Positions 37,019-45,957 of a stretch of 64,000 nucleotides of DNA are shown here, in pieces. Below the pieces are notes generated by a model. The model was not told where the DNA came from, did not search any database, and saw only the letters and a list, made by a program, of their open reading frames with translations. Made by a program: the position numbers and the translations under genes. The DNA is taken from positions 3,534,001-3,598,000 of the forward strand of contig NZ_CP109499.1 of NCBI RefSeq assembly GCF_036231965.1, read 5' to 3'. Position 1 is the first letter of the stretch. Each line of letters starts with the position of its first letter. The DNA comes from Streptomyces sp. NBC_01428 (GTDB lineage: Bacteria > Actinomycetota > Actinomycetes > Streptomycetales > Streptomycetaceae).

Positions 37019-37785
37019 GCAGCTATGAGGCCCGCTTCAAGGTGTGGCGCGGGGACGTGAAGGGCGGCGGCCTGAAGGACTTCGAGGTCGAGGTCAACGA
37101 CGGCGAGGTGGTGCTCGACATCATCCACCGGCTCCAGGCGACGCAGGCCCCCGACCTCGCGGTGCGCTGGAACTGCAAGGCCGGCAAGTGCGGTTCGTGC
37201 TCCGCGGAGGTCAACGGCCGGCCGCGGCTGCTGTGCATGACACGGATGTCGGTGTTCACCCGGGAGGAGACGATCACCGTCACCCCGCTCCGCGCGTTCC
37301 CCGTCGTACGGGACCTGGTGACCGACGTCGGCTTCAACTACGCCAAGGCGCGCGAGGTCCCGGCCTTCGTGCCGCCCGCGGACGTCGGGCCCGGCGAGTA
37401 CCGGATGATGCAGGAGGACGTCGACCGCTCGCAGGAGTTCCGCAAGTGCATCGAGTGCTTCCTCTGCCAGGACACCTGCCATGTCGTCCGTGACCACGAG
37501 GAGAACAAGCCGGCGTTCGCGGGTCCCCGGTTCCTGATGCGGGTGGCCGAACTCGACATGCATCCGCTGGACGCGGCGGCGGACTCCGGACTGGACCGCA
37601 AACGCACGGCCCAGGAAGAACACGGCCTCGGCTACTGCAACATCACCAAGTGCTGCACCGAGGTCTGCCCGGAGGGCATCAAGATCACGGACAACGCGCT
37701 GATCCCGCTGAAGGAACGAGCCGTCGACCGCAAGTACGACCCGTTGGTCTGGCTGGGCTCGAAGATCGGGCGGCGGCGGGGCTGA
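37015..37785 (+). CDS. sdhB: Succinate dehydrogenase/fumarate reductase iron-sulfur subunit
   Basis: A 256-residue electron-transfer subunit. The N-terminal 2Fe-2S ferredoxin domain carries CKAGKCGSC and a later Cys in RLLC (residues about 54-74). The C-terminal domain has CIECFLCQDTC for the 4Fe-4S cluster and CCTEVCPEGI for the remaining cluster. Start GTG at 37015 overlaps the sdhA stop, so the two are translationally coupled. It passes electrons from FAD to the cytochrome b anchor. The operon ends with hairpins 37789-37811 and 37820-37851. Confidence 0.95.
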   Translation: MSSYEARFKVWRGDVKGGGLKDFEVEVNDGEVVLDIIHRLQATQAPDLAVRWNCKAGKCGSCSAEVNGRPRLLCMTRMSVFTREETITVTPLRAFPVVRDLVTDVGFNYAKAREVPAFVPPADVGPGEYRMMQEDVDRSQEFRKCIECFLCQDTCHVVRDHEENKPAFAGPRFLMRVAELDMHPLDAAADSGLDRKRTAQEEHGLGYCNITKCCTEVCPEGIKITDNALIPLKERAVDRKYDPLVWLGSKIGRRRG

Positions 37786-37819
37786 GGCCGCGCCGGACGC
37801 TTCCCGGCGCGAGAGCCAG

Positions 37820-37851
37820 GTCGGGGCGGGGAACGACTCCCCGCCCCTGAC
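37820..37851. terminator. Terminator of the sdh operon (with a smaller hairpin just before it)
   Basis: GGGGCGGGGA pairs with TCCCCGCCCC (10 bp, extended by GTC/GAC across one bulged base). A smaller 8-bp stem, CGCGCCGG/CCGGCGCG, lies at 37789-37811. The convergent membrane-protein gene ends 24 bases later, so the site may work in both directions. Confidence 0.7.
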
Positions 37852-37875
37852 GTCCACGCCGTACGTGATGGTGCG

Positions 37876-38196
37876 TCAGTTGAGGTCAGTGCGAGGGGAC
37901 TTGGCGACGCGCCCCGGGTACTGTCCGAGCATCTGGAGCGCCTGGCCCACGAGGAACAGGGCCATTCCGGTCATCGCGTACGGCGTCATGTCGGCGTCGG
38001 GGCCGTGGAACGGCCCCAGGAGCATGAACAGGGACATGCCCAGGGATCCGATCAGCGCGCCCCAGCCCCACAGCCTCGGCCGGACGACCCGGCGGCGGAC
38101 CAACGGCGGCACCCAGGAGGCCGCGATCGCCGCGACGCCGAGTCCCGCGCCGCCCGTGACGGCCGCCACCGCCAGTCCCACCAGGTACCCGTGCAT
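37876..38196 (-). CDS. Small integral membrane protein of unknown function
   Basis: A 106-residue protein with three hydrophobic segments: about residues 5-30 (a Gly/Ala/Val-rich helix), 44-62 (GWGALIGSLGMSLFMLLGPF) and 74-92. The loop between the first two is Arg-rich and likely cytoplasmic. ATG at 38196 follows GAGGTGGGGGACGG, a good site. I do not recognise a function. It lies upstream of, and convergent with, the sdh operon. Confidence 0.75.
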   Translation of the reverse strand: MHGYLVGLAVAAVTGGAGLGVAAIAASWVPPLVRRRVVRPRLWGWGALIGSLGMSLFMLLGPFHGPDADMTPYAMTGMALFLVGQALQMLGQYPGRVAKSPRTDLN

Positions 38197-38275
38197 CCGT
38201 CCCCCACCTCACGTCTCCCGCGCCGCCCCGGGCCCGCGGGGCGTGCCCGGATCATGGCACGCCGGGCCGGGGACG

Positions 38276-39574
38276 TCACTCCTTGCCGACCCAGTCCTCG
38301 CGGTACGCCGTCCAGTCGGTCTCCGTGGCCGCGAAGTCGACGTAGAGGGCGACGCCGAAGTGTTCGCGGGTGCGGTCCGTGCGGGAGAGGCCGAGGCGGG
38401 TTCCGCGGACGGCCGCGGCGACCGTCTCGGCGTACGCGCTGTGACCCATCTTGTTCTCGTGGAAGAACGGCAGGCCCATCAGGAGGTCGGTCGACGTCGG
38501 CGTGACCTCCAGGGCGAGCGCGGTCTGCTGGGCGACGTAGCCGCCGTACAGGCTCTGGATGGGCATCGCGGTGTCGTACGACATGACGGCGATCTGGTCG
38601 ACCCGGCGGGCGACCTGCCCGAAGTAGGCCTGGGACCACCACTTGGGGTGTCCGGTGAGGGTGCCGGCCGCGGAGTGCAGGCCCGGGAGCGGGTCGATCT
38701 GGTGGGAGGCGACCGAGAGTTGGACGTGCCGGGCGCGGGTGAGGGCGTGCAGGCGGTCCAGGAGCGCGAGGTAGTGGGCGTCGCCCGAGTGGAGGGGTTC
38801 CAGGTCGAAGTGGACGCCGTCGAACCCGGCGTCCAGGATCCGGCCGGCGGAGCGCACGACGGCGTCGCGGGTGCCGGCCCGCTGCAGCCGCATGCCGTCC
38901 GGGGTCTCGGTCGCGAGTTCGTCGCCGAGCCAGGCCTGGACCCGGACGTGGGGCAGGCGCTCGTGCACGACCGCGATCAGCCGCCCCGCGGACGGGTACG
39001 CCGTCGCCGGGAGCGAGCCGTCGTGCTCCAGCGGCCCCGCGTGGACGTACAGGTCGCGTATCCCGGTGCCCCGCAGCCGCTCCGCCAGCGCGTCGAGGTC
39101 CGCGTCGCTCTTCCGGCCGTCCACCCAGGCGTGCCCGAGCCACAGCGCGTCCCGGTTCCGGGTCTGGGTTCCGGCGGCCGGGTCACCGGCGTAGTTCACC
39201 CGCAGGGCGATGCCGGCGGCGAGGAGGGGGAGCAGCAGGAGCAGCACCAGGCCGAGCGCGATCCGCCGGGGTGTCCGCAGGCGCGGGTGGCGCCAGACGC
39301 GCACGAGCCGCCGGTACGGAGAGGCCCCGCCCGGGCGCGGGCCGGTGTCCTGGCCGGGGAGTGACGGTCTCTCCTCGTGCCACCGCGTCCCGTCGGCGGG
39401 TTCCGTCCCGGGCAGTGCCGGGGCGTCGGAGCGCGGCGGCCGGGGTGCGGGCCCGGCGGTCGGGTCGGACGGGCCCTGCCGGGGCACGGCCGGGTCGGGC
39501 GGATCCTGCCGGGGCGCTGTCGCCCCGCCGCGTTCCCGCTGCTCGTCCGGCCCGCTGTCCCGCCCCGTGTCCAT
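38276..39574 (-). CDS. Membrane-anchored extracellular GH18-like glycoside hydrolase fold protein
   Basis: A 432-residue type II membrane protein: about 115 Pro/Arg-rich cytoplasmic residues, one membrane helix (IALGLVLLLLLPLLAAGIAL), then an extracellular TIM-barrel-like domain (about 145-430). The segment FDGVHFDLEPL fits the DxxxDxE catalytic pattern of GH18, and VMSYDTAMP resembles the family's M-x-Y-D motif, so it may hydrolyse or bind cell-wall or chitin-type glycans. ATG at 39574 follows GGGAGGGG and GCGAGGG. Substrate is uncertain, and a non-catalytic role is possible. Confidence 0.75.
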   Translation of the reverse strand: MDTGRDSGPDEQRERGGATAPRQDPPDPAVPRQGPSDPTAGPAPRPPRSDAPALPGTEPADGTRWHEERPSLPGQDTGPRPGGASPYRRLVRVWRHPRLRTPRRIALGLVLLLLLPLLAAGIALRVNYAGDPAAGTQTRNRDALWLGHAWVDGRKSDADLDALAERLRGTGIRDLYVHAGPLEHDGSLPATAYPSAGRLIAVVHERLPHVRVQAWLGDELATETPDGMRLQRAGTRDAVVRSAGRILDAGFDGVHFDLEPLHSGDAHYLALLDRLHALTRARHVQLSVASHQIDPLPGLHSAAGTLTGHPKWWSQAYFGQVARRVDQIAVMSYDTAMPIQSLYGGYVAQQTALALEVTPTSTDLLMGLPFFHENKMGHSAYAETVAAAVRGTRLGLSRTDRTREHFGVALYVDFAATETDWTAYREDWVGKE

Positions 39575-39680
39575 CCCTCGCACCCCTCCCGTACGCCCCC
39601 GTATCCCCTCGTACCTTAGGCGTCCCCACCTCGGTGGATCCGGGTCGCGGAGGCGGTCCGACGGCCATACGCTCCCAAAT

Positions 39681-41297
39681 GTGACGTCGTCCTCGAGTCG
39701 AAGCCGGTCGCCCCGGGCCCCGTCGCACAGAGCCGTGCGGGTGGCGCATGCCGTGCTCGGGGGGCTGGTCGCGGTGGGGTGGCTGGTGCTGCCGCTGGCG
39801 GGCGGGGCCGGCGGACGGAGTGGGGCGGGCGTCGCGGACGGGGCCACGGTGACGGTCGCGCGGAGCGAGGGCGTCACCGCTCCGGCCGCCCCCTCCTCCG
39901 AGGCGGTGGGGGCGACGACCGGGGATCTGGTGCCGCCGCTCGTCGCGGCGGGTGCGGCGGGAGCGCTGGCGGCCTACGGGTACGGGCGGCGCAGACGACG
40001 CGTGACGACCCGGACGACACCCGGCGGCAGCGGGAACCACCTCATACCCCTGCCGGAACTGGACGCCCGGGCACGGGAGTTGCTGGTCGGCCTCGACGAC
40101 TGCGTACGCGCCTCGGCCGAGGAGCTGGGCTGCGCGGCCGACCGCACCGCGCCCGGCGCCGTGACCCCCTACGCGGAGGCGTTGGCGTACGCGGAGGCCG
40201 AGCTGCGGGCCGCCTTCCGGCTGCGGCAGCGGCTCGACGACGCGGAGACGGCACCGGACGGCGACGACCGCCGGGACGTGCTGGAGGAGATCGTCGCCCG
40301 GTGCGAGGACGCGGGGCGGCGGCTGGACGCGGCGGCGCCGGGCTTCGACCAGCTCCGGGCGCTGGAGCGGGAGACCCCGGCGGCCGTGGAACGGGCGGAG
40401 ACGCGCTTCAGGGAGCTTGCCGGACGGACTCCGGCCACCGAGGCCGCGCTCGCCGCCCTGCACGAGCGGTACGCCCCCGGCGCCTCACTCCCGGTCGCGG
40501 GTGACGTCGAACAGGCCAAGGACCGGCTGGTGTTCGCCGGCCTCCGGCTCAACCTGGCCCGTCAGTGCGCGGACCGGGGCGAGGCCACGAAGGCGGCGGC
40601 CTCCCTGCGCGCGGCCGAGGCGGCCGTGGCGCAGGCGGGTGTCCTGCTGAACGGTGTGGACCGGCTGGCGGACGAACTGGCCACGGCCGCCGCGCGGTTG
40701 CCGGCGGCTCTCGCGTCGGCGGAGACCGCTTCCGGCGTGGTCCCCGGCCGTGCGACGGCCACCGGGGGGACCGATCCCTTCCCCCTCGGCGGCGACGCAC
40801 GGCTCGCCCGGGCCGGGGTGCTCCTCGCGGGCGTACGCCGGGAGACGGCGTCCGGGCCCTACGATCCGCCGGACGCGCTGCGCCGGGTGGTGGAGGCGGC
40901 CGCGCTGCTCTCCGAGGCGGGCGAGGGCGAGGTTCCGGACCTGCGCGACGACGCGCTGCTGCCGGCTCGCGGCGCGCTCGCCGCGGCCACGGGCTTCATC
41001 GGCACGCACCGAGGAGCCGTCGGCAGCGCGGCCCGAACGCGGCTGGCGGAGGCGGAACGCCTGCTCGGCCCCGGTTCCCCCACCTCGACGGCCGTACGGC
41101 GGGCCGGTGAACTCGCCCAGGAGGCACGGCGGCTCGCCGAACGGGACGTACGCGCGCACGGCAGTCCCGTGAGCGGCGACGCGGGCGCCGGGGCGGGCGG
41201 TGCGGTGCTCGGCGGGATTCTCCTCGGCGACGGCGAGGGCCCGGTGAGCTACGGCGGCCCGCGTACCCGGGGCCGCCGGGCGACGCCCACCGTCTGA
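39681..41297 (+). CDS. Membrane-anchored helical/coiled-coil protein of unknown function
   Basis: A 538-residue protein not recognised as a known family. An N-terminal signal/anchor (about residues 20-45) and a second hydrophobic segment (about 84-100, PLVAAGAAGALAAYG) are followed by RRRRRV, so the large C-terminal part (110-538) is probably cytoplasmic. That part is almost all alpha-helical, with long Ala/Glu/Arg/Leu heptads (for example EALAYAEAELRAAFRLRQRL and DRRDVLEEIVARCEDAGRRL), suggesting coiled coils. Start GTG at 39681 has no Shine-Dalgarno; TACGCT (39668-39673) is seven bases upstream, the leaderless arrangement. It is divergent from the GH18-like gene. Confidence 0.75.
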   Translation: MTSSSSRSRSPRAPSHRAVRVAHAVLGGLVAVGWLVLPLAGGAGGRSGAGVADGATVTVARSEGVTAPAAPSSEAVGATTGDLVPPLVAAGAAGALAAYGYGRRRRRVTTRTTPGGSGNHLIPLPELDARARELLVGLDDCVRASAEELGCAADRTAPGAVTPYAEALAYAEAELRAAFRLRQRLDDAETAPDGDDRRDVLEEIVARCEDAGRRLDAAAPGFDQLRALERETPAAVERAETRFRELAGRTPATEAALAALHERYAPGASLPVAGDVEQAKDRLVFAGLRLNLARQCADRGEATKAAASLRAAEAAVAQAGVLLNGVDRLADELATAAARLPAALASAETASGVVPGRATATGGTDPFPLGGDARLARAGVLLAGVRRETASGPYDPPDALRRVVEAAALLSEAGEGEVPDLRDDALLPARGALAAATGFIGTHRGAVGSAARTRLAEAERLLGPGSPTSTAVRRAGELAQEARRLAERDVRAHGSPVSGDAGAGAGGAVLGGILLGDGEGPVSYGGPRTRGRRATPTV

Positions 41298-41352
41298 CCC
41301 GACCGCCCGCGGGTGCGGGGGCCGCGGCCGGGTCACGGAGCGGGCGTCGGTC

Positions 41353-44031
41353 TCAGAACAGGCTCAGCAGCGCCTCGGCCGGGTCGGTGAGGCTCGTCTC
41401 CCCGTCCGGCAGCGGGAGTTCGAACCAGACCGTCTTCCCGCGCGGGGTCCTGCGGGAGCCCCACGCCGCGGAGAGGAGACCGACCAGCTGGAGGCCGCGT
41501 CCTCCCTCGTCGGTGTCCCGGGCGCGGCGGCGGCGCGGCTGGACAAGTCCGGCGTCCCAGACCTCGCAGACGAGGGTGCGGTCGAGCAGCAGCCGCAGTC
41601 TGATCTCGCCCTCGCCGTACCGCAGGGCGTTGGTGACCAGCTCGCTGACCAGCAACTCCGTCGTGTCGACGAGCGGTTCCAGGTCCCAGGCGACGAGCTG
41701 TGTGCGCGCGTACTCGCGGGCGCGGCCCACACTGCGCGGCTCGCGCGGCAGGGTCCAGTCGCCGACGGAGTCGGCGGGCAGCCCCTGGACGCGGGCCATC
41801 AGCAGGGCGATGTCGTCCTCGCCGTGATGGGTGTCGAGGGTGTTGAGGACGTGGTCGCAGACGTCCTCCAGCGGGCTGGTGGGGTCGGTGAGCGCACCGA
41901 CGAACGCCTGGAGACCCTCGTCGAGCGGGTGGTCGCGCGATTCGACCAGTCCATCCGTGTAGAGCGCCAACAGCGCGCCCTCGGGCAGTTCGACCTCCAC
42001 CTCCTCGAAGGGCTCGCCGCCCACCCCGAGGGGCATGCCGGGCGGCACGTCGAGCATCAGCGCGGTCTCGCCGGGCTCGACCAGCACCGGCGGGAGGTGG
42101 CCCGCGTTGGCGAAGGTACACCGGCGGGTCACGGAGTCGTAGACCGCGTAGACGCAGGTGGCGAGGTACACCTCGGAGAGGTCGGCGTCGCGGGGCTGGC
42201 GTGCCGTGCGGGTCGCCTGCTGGACGCCGCCGGGCGTGCCGAGGCCGCGGGCGATCTCGTCCAGGGCGGAGAGGACCTCGGCGGGTTCGAGATCGAGGAG
42301 GGCCAAGGTGCGTACGGCCGTGCGGAGTTCACCCATCGCCACGGCGGCGCGCAGACCGCGGCCCATCACGTCGCCCACCACGAGGGCGGTGCGGTGGCCG
42401 GGGAGTTCGATCACGTCGAACCAGTCGCCGCCCACCTCGGTCGCCGCGTTGCCCGGCAGATAGCGGCACGCGATGTCCAGGCCGGAGGCCTCGGGGTCGC
42501 CCGGGGGCAGCAGGGAGCGCTGCAGGATGAGGGCGCGTTCGTGCTCGCGGCGGTACAGCCGGGCGTTGTCGATACAGACGGCCGCGCGGGCGGCCAGTTC
42601 CACGGCCAGGGACCGGTCGCGTTCCCCGAACGGTTCGCTGCCCTTCGTCCGGGAGAACTGGGCGAGTCCCACGACCGTGTCGTGGGCGACCATCGGGACG
42701 GCGAGCGTGGACTGGATGAGGCCGCCGTCGTCCGCGGGGATGTACTGCGGCTTGGCGGTGCGCAGCGCGTCCGCACAGGGCGAGTTGAAGGGGTAGTGGT
42801 GGACGGCGCCGACGGCGACGGGTGCCTGGCCGCCGGCGAACGGCGCGTCGGACACCGCGCTGGCGAACGCGACCCGGCGCAGTTCCGCGCTGCCGTCGAC
42901 GAGCCCCGGCGGAGCCTCGTCCCCGGCCAGCAGTCCCTGGTACAGGTCGACCGTCGCGAGGTCGCAGAAGCCGGGGACCACGACGTCGAGGAGTTCGCGC
43001 GCGGTGGTCTCCAGGTCGAGGGAGTTGCCGATGCGGGCGCCCGCTTCGTTCAGAAGGGCGAGATTGCGCCGCGCCGCGGCCGCTTCCCGGGCGGCCGCCC
43101 GGCGGGAGGTGATGTCGGTTCCGAGCCAGGCGATACCGATCGGACGGCCGCTTCCGCTGTGGACGCGGTAGAGGTTCACGGACCAGTGGCGGCGCTCCTC
43201 GGAGCCGGGCACGTAGCCCGTGACGTGCATGTCCGTGATGGAGTCGCCGGTTTCGAGGACGCGGCGCAGGACGGCCGTGACGCGCTCGGCCTCCGGGTGC
43301 GGGAGGTAGTCGTGGACGCCCTTGCCGTGGTGGTCGTCGACGTCACCGCCGAAGATCGAGGCGAACCGCTCGTTGGCCCGCCGGACCCGGAGGTCGGTGT
43401 CGATCAGAAGGAACCCGAACGGAGATTGACCGAAAATCGCCTGCGAGGCGGCGAGGTCGGTCTCGATGCTGCGCAGGGTGCGGACGTCCACGACGATGCA
43501 CACCGCGGCCCGCTCGCCGTCCTCGGTCGTGGTCGGCATCACATAGACCTCGGCGAGGCCCTCCACCGGCTCGGCCGTGCCGTCGGCGGCCGGCACCCGG
43601 AAGGGCACCACGCCGGTCCACTCGCGGCCGTCCAGGATCTCCGCCATCTTGCGCTGGCCGAACTCGCGCCGGTCGGCGGCGACGAACGCCTCGATGGGGT
43701 CCATGCCGACGGCCCGCTCCGCGGGGATCCCGAAGATCTGCTCGGCGCGCAGGCTCCACTGGTCGACCAGCCCGTCGGCGCCGATCGAGAAGGACGCGAC
43801 CTTGATGTAGTCGTAGATCGAGCCGGGTGGACTGGTCTGCCACATCGCGTCGCCCGGCGCCTCGCCGGACGCCTCACCGGCCGGGCCGGCCGCCGCGCCG
43901 CCCGCCTTTTCGCCCGAGGTGTCACCCGCGTCGTCGCCGGGGGCCGTGCGCGCGGAATCGCTCGCCGCATCAGCCCTCGCGCCGCCCGACGGGTCCTCCG
44001 ACTCCGTGGCCTTCGCTGGTATCTCGCTCAC
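41353..44031 (-). CDS. PAS-PAS-GAF-PP2C(SpoIIE)-HATPase multidomain signalling phosphatase
   Basis: An 892-residue cytoplasmic sensor phosphatase. Order: an acidic Ala/Gly/Asp-rich N-terminus (1-65), PAS (about 70-190), a second PAS (about 195-325, including SPFGFLLIDTDLRVRRANERF), GAF (about 345-500), a SpoIIE-type PP2C phosphatase (about 520-745, metal motifs GDVMGRG and LYTDGLVE) and an RsbW-like HATPase (about 760-890, with ELVTNALRYG and GGRGLQL). Such proteins control anti-anti-sigma phosphorylation; the fused HATPase suggests opposing kinase and phosphatase activities in one chain. Start GTG at 44031 follows GGAGGGGACGG. A weak promoter candidate, TTGTGC-17-TACTGC, lies at 44089-44117. 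Confidence 0.93.
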   Translation of the reverse strand: MSEIPAKATESEDPSGGARADAASDSARTAPGDDAGDTSGEKAGGAAAGPAGEASGEAPGDAMWQTSPPGSIYDYIKVASFSIGADGLVDQWSLRAEQIFGIPAERAVGMDPIEAFVAADRREFGQRKMAEILDGREWTGVVPFRVPAADGTAEPVEGLAEVYVMPTTTEDGERAAVCIVVDVRTLRSIETDLAASQAIFGQSPFGFLLIDTDLRVRRANERFASIFGGDVDDHHGKGVHDYLPHPEAERVTAVLRRVLETGDSITDMHVTGYVPGSEERRHWSVNLYRVHSGSGRPIGIAWLGTDITSRRAAAREAAAARRNLALLNEAGARIGNSLDLETTARELLDVVVPGFCDLATVDLYQGLLAGDEAPPGLVDGSAELRRVAFASAVSDAPFAGGQAPVAVGAVHHYPFNSPCADALRTAKPQYIPADDGGLIQSTLAVPMVAHDTVVGLAQFSRTKGSEPFGERDRSLAVELAARAAVCIDNARLYRREHERALILQRSLLPPGDPEASGLDIACRYLPGNAATEVGGDWFDVIELPGHRTALVVGDVMGRGLRAAVAMGELRTAVRTLALLDLEPAEVLSALDEIARGLGTPGGVQQATRTARQPRDADLSEVYLATCVYAVYDSVTRRCTFANAGHLPPVLVEPGETALMLDVPPGMPLGVGGEPFEEVEVELPEGALLALYTDGLVESRDHPLDEGLQAFVGALTDPTSPLEDVCDHVLNTLDTHHGEDDIALLMARVQGLPADSVGDWTLPREPRSVGRAREYARTQLVAWDLEPLVDTTELLVSELVTNALRYGEGEIRLRLLLDRTLVCEVWDAGLVQPRRRRARDTDEGGRGLQLVGLLSAAWGSRRTPRGKTVWFELPLPDGETSLTDPAEALLSLF

Positions 44032-44398
44032 GCGAACCGTCCCCTCCAGCTCACCGCGTCCGGCACCGGTCACCGGGGGCGGCTGCCCGCAGTATCCAGC
44101 ACTACGGCGCCGCACAACACGGTGTTCACGATCACAGCACGGTCCCGATGGTTTTTGGACCGGCCGCGACATACTCCCAGTCTTCTAACCAGGTGGCGCC
44201 CCGTCGAATCAAAGAATCCGACACCCGCCAGTGGCCTGAACCAGTCGAGCGCCGAGCGCACGCCCCGTCCCCCGGTCCCACCACCCGGCGCGGCGGGCTC
44301 ATCCCGGCCCCGAGCTGCCGCTTCGGGACCGGACGGGTGTCCCTCGCGGACCCGGCCGAAACCCCGCTGCGGGCCCTGACCGAATCCCTCGGTTCACC
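44032..44398. promoter_or_regulatory. Intergenic region upstream of the PP2C gene
   Basis: 367 bases without a gene. The nearer half contains the only promoter-like pair I see on the minus strand: TTGTGC (44112-44117) and TACTGC (44089-44094) with a 17-base spacer; the -10 lacks the final T. A T-rich patch (about 44148-44160) and a relatively AT-rich stretch to about 44230 follow. No convincing terminator for the upstream ATPase gene is visible. Confidence 0.35.
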
Positions 44399-44806
44399 TC
44401 ACCCCGGCACGGCGAGTTCGAACCAGACGGTCTTTCCGTTGTCCCCGGGCCAGGTGCCCCAGCTTCTGCACGAACCGGCCACCAGCTGGAGTCCGCGGCC
44501 GCTCTCGTCCTCGGCGGCGGCGGACCGTTCGCGCGGCGGGTCCGGCAGGGGGTCGGAGACCTCGACGCGCAGGGCGCGCTGCCCGTCCACGGGGCGCACC
44601 AGACGGACGCCGATCGGGCCCGTCGCATGGCGCAGGGAATTCGTCACCAGCTCGCTGACCAGCAGAACCGCGATGTCACCGACGGAATCCAGCTCCCACG
44701 CACGCAGCTGTCCCCGGACGGCGGCACGGGCGGTGCGGACAGCACCCGGGTCCGCCGGAAAGGTCCACTCGGCGCAGTCGCCTTCGGTGTCGATCACATC
44801 GATCAC
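44399..44806 (-). CDS. ATP-binding anti-sigma-factor-like protein (HATPase_c)
   Basis: A 135-residue RsbW-type HATPase with N-box LVSELVTNSLRHA (about residues 48-60), G1 in LRVEVSDPLPD and G2 in ESGRGLQLVAGS, ending in KTVWFELAVPG. It is a stand-alone version of the C-terminal domain of the PP2C gene that lies downstream on the same strand, so the two may act on the same partner proteins. Start GTG at 44806 has only a weak site (TGGGA); GTG at 44797 is possible. Partner unknown. Confidence 0.85.
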   Translation of the reverse strand: MIDVIDTEGDCAEWTFPADPGAVRTARAAVRGQLRAWELDSVGDIAVLLVSELVTNSLRHATGPIGVRLVRPVDGQRALRVEVSDPLPDPPRERSAAAEDESGRGLQLVAGSCRSWGTWPGDNGKTVWFELAVPG

Positions 44807-44958
44807 TTCCCAGACCAGGAACTCACACCCATGTCCGGTTTCGTGGGATTAGTGGTCACATACCCGATATCGACGCCGGTTTACCGCACTGGGCCGTCCC
44901 CTGTGGGGCGAACGGCGTACGCGTCGCGCACGAGCCGCGTCACACCCCCGGGCCGACC

Positions 44959-44982
44959 GCGCCGCCCGCGCGCGGGCGGCGC
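44959..44982 (-). terminator. GC-rich palindrome after the Nudix gene
   Basis: GCGCCGCCCGCG is followed directly by its reverse complement CGCGGGCGGCGC, a 24-base perfect palindrome eight bases after the Nudix stop. It can fold as a terminator hairpin with a tight loop. Confidence 0.55.
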
Positions 44983-44989
44983 CGGGAGA

Positions 44990-45400
44990 TCACCCGCGCG
45001 GGGGACCGAGCAGCGGCAGCACGTCCTTGACCGCCGGCACGTCCTGGTCCAGCCAGTCCACGTCCCAGATCTCTTCGGCGGTGAGCCAGCGCAGTTCGTC
45101 GTGGTCCTGCAGCGGACGAGGGGCGGCGGAGCCGGCCCGCAGCCGGGCGGCCCAGACCACGAGGACGTAACCGGGCTTCAGCGGCCACTCGCCGGGGACG
45201 CGCTCCAGGGGGTCCGTCTCGACGCCCAGCTCCTCGCGCAGCTCACGCACGAGGGCCGGCTCGGGGGTCTCCCCCGGCTCGACCTTGCCGCCCGGCAGTT
45301 CCCAGCGCCCGGCGAGTTCGGGAGGCGCGCTGCGGCGGGCGGCGAGCAGGCGCCCTTCGTGCACCAGGGCGCCTGCGACCACCACGATCCGTTCCGTCAT
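44990..45400 (-). CDS. Nudix hydrolase (MutT-like)
   Basis: A 136-residue Nudix protein. The Nudix box (GX5EX7REUXEEXGU) is complete, running from GKVEPGET to LREELGV at residues about 38-60, so it should hydrolyse a nucleoside diphosphate linked to X with a divalent metal. The ELPGGKVEPGE surroundings resemble MutT/8-oxo-dGTP hydrolases, but substrate cannot be fixed from sequence. No Shine-Dalgarno; TAGGCT (45408-45413) lies seven bases before ATG, suggesting a leaderless mRNA. It lies 45 bases after the SPOR-domain gene on the same strand. Confidence 0.92.
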   Translation of the reverse strand: MTERIVVVAGALVHEGRLLAARRSAPPELAGRWELPGGKVEPGETPEPALVRELREELGVETDPLERVPGEWPLKPGYVLVVWAARLRAGSAAPRPLQDHDELRWLTAEEIWDVDWLDQDVPAVKDVLPLLGPPRG

Positions 45401-45445
45401 GCGCCGGAGCCTACGGGAGCGGAGCGCGGGTCCTGACGCGGCGGA

Positions 45446-45628
45446 TCAGCGGGTGCCGTTCTGCCCGATCCGCTCGACCCAGTAGAGCTGTTTGTGGCCG
45501 CGGGCGTCGAGGCTGTCCGCGGTCTTCTGCGCCTCCGCGCGGGTCGCGTACCTGCCGACGCGGTAGCGATTGCCGTTGTCGTCCTGCCGTATGACGAGCC
45601 AGGGAAGAGTGATCGTGCCGTCGTTCAT
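45446..45628 (-). CDS. Small SPOR-domain protein
   Basis: A 60-residue protein that is essentially a single SPOR-like fold: LPWLVIRQDDNGNRYRVGRY, then a helix ATRAEAQKTADSLDARGH and a final strand KQLYWVERIG. SPOR domains bind denuded peptidoglycan at division sites, but this one has no signal peptide or membrane segment, so it is probably cytoplasmic and may have another role. ATG at 45628 follows GGAGGGG at good spacing. Very similar small proteins are common in streptomycetes. Confidence 0.82.
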   Translation of the reverse strand: MNDGTITLPWLVIRQDDNGNRYRVGRYATRAEAQKTADSLDARGHKQLYWVERIGQNGTR

Positions 45629-45957
45629 CCAGCCCCTCCGCTTCCCGCCCCGGGCCCCCGTCCTGCCCCGCCCTCTAACGAAACCCCACTGCGCATATGC
45701 CCGAGCCTACGCCTAACCTTCACGCAGCGAATACGGCTTTTCACAAAGAGGTACGCAACCAGCCAGGAGGGGACGCCTCCCCCGGGGGCGCACGCCGCCG
45801 AACACGCCGTCGGCCGCCCCCCGCGCGCCCGCGAACAGGGCGAAGACCGTTCCGCGCCCGGGAGTTGAGAAAGGCCAGATTCCAACCGGGCCGCCCGTCC
45901 ACCGGGGCCTCCGGCTCATGTCACCGGCCGGTGGACGCAACCCCCGTCAAGGGCACG
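45629..45957. other. Intergenic region between the SPOR gene and the GntR gene
   Basis: 329 bases, both flanking genes on the minus strand. It holds the SPOR-gene promoter somewhere in the more AT-rich part (about 45680-45760), which contains TAGGCT on the minus strand, but I could not match a convincing -35. No hairpin ending the GntR transcript stands out, and no coding signal is present. Confidence 0.35.
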
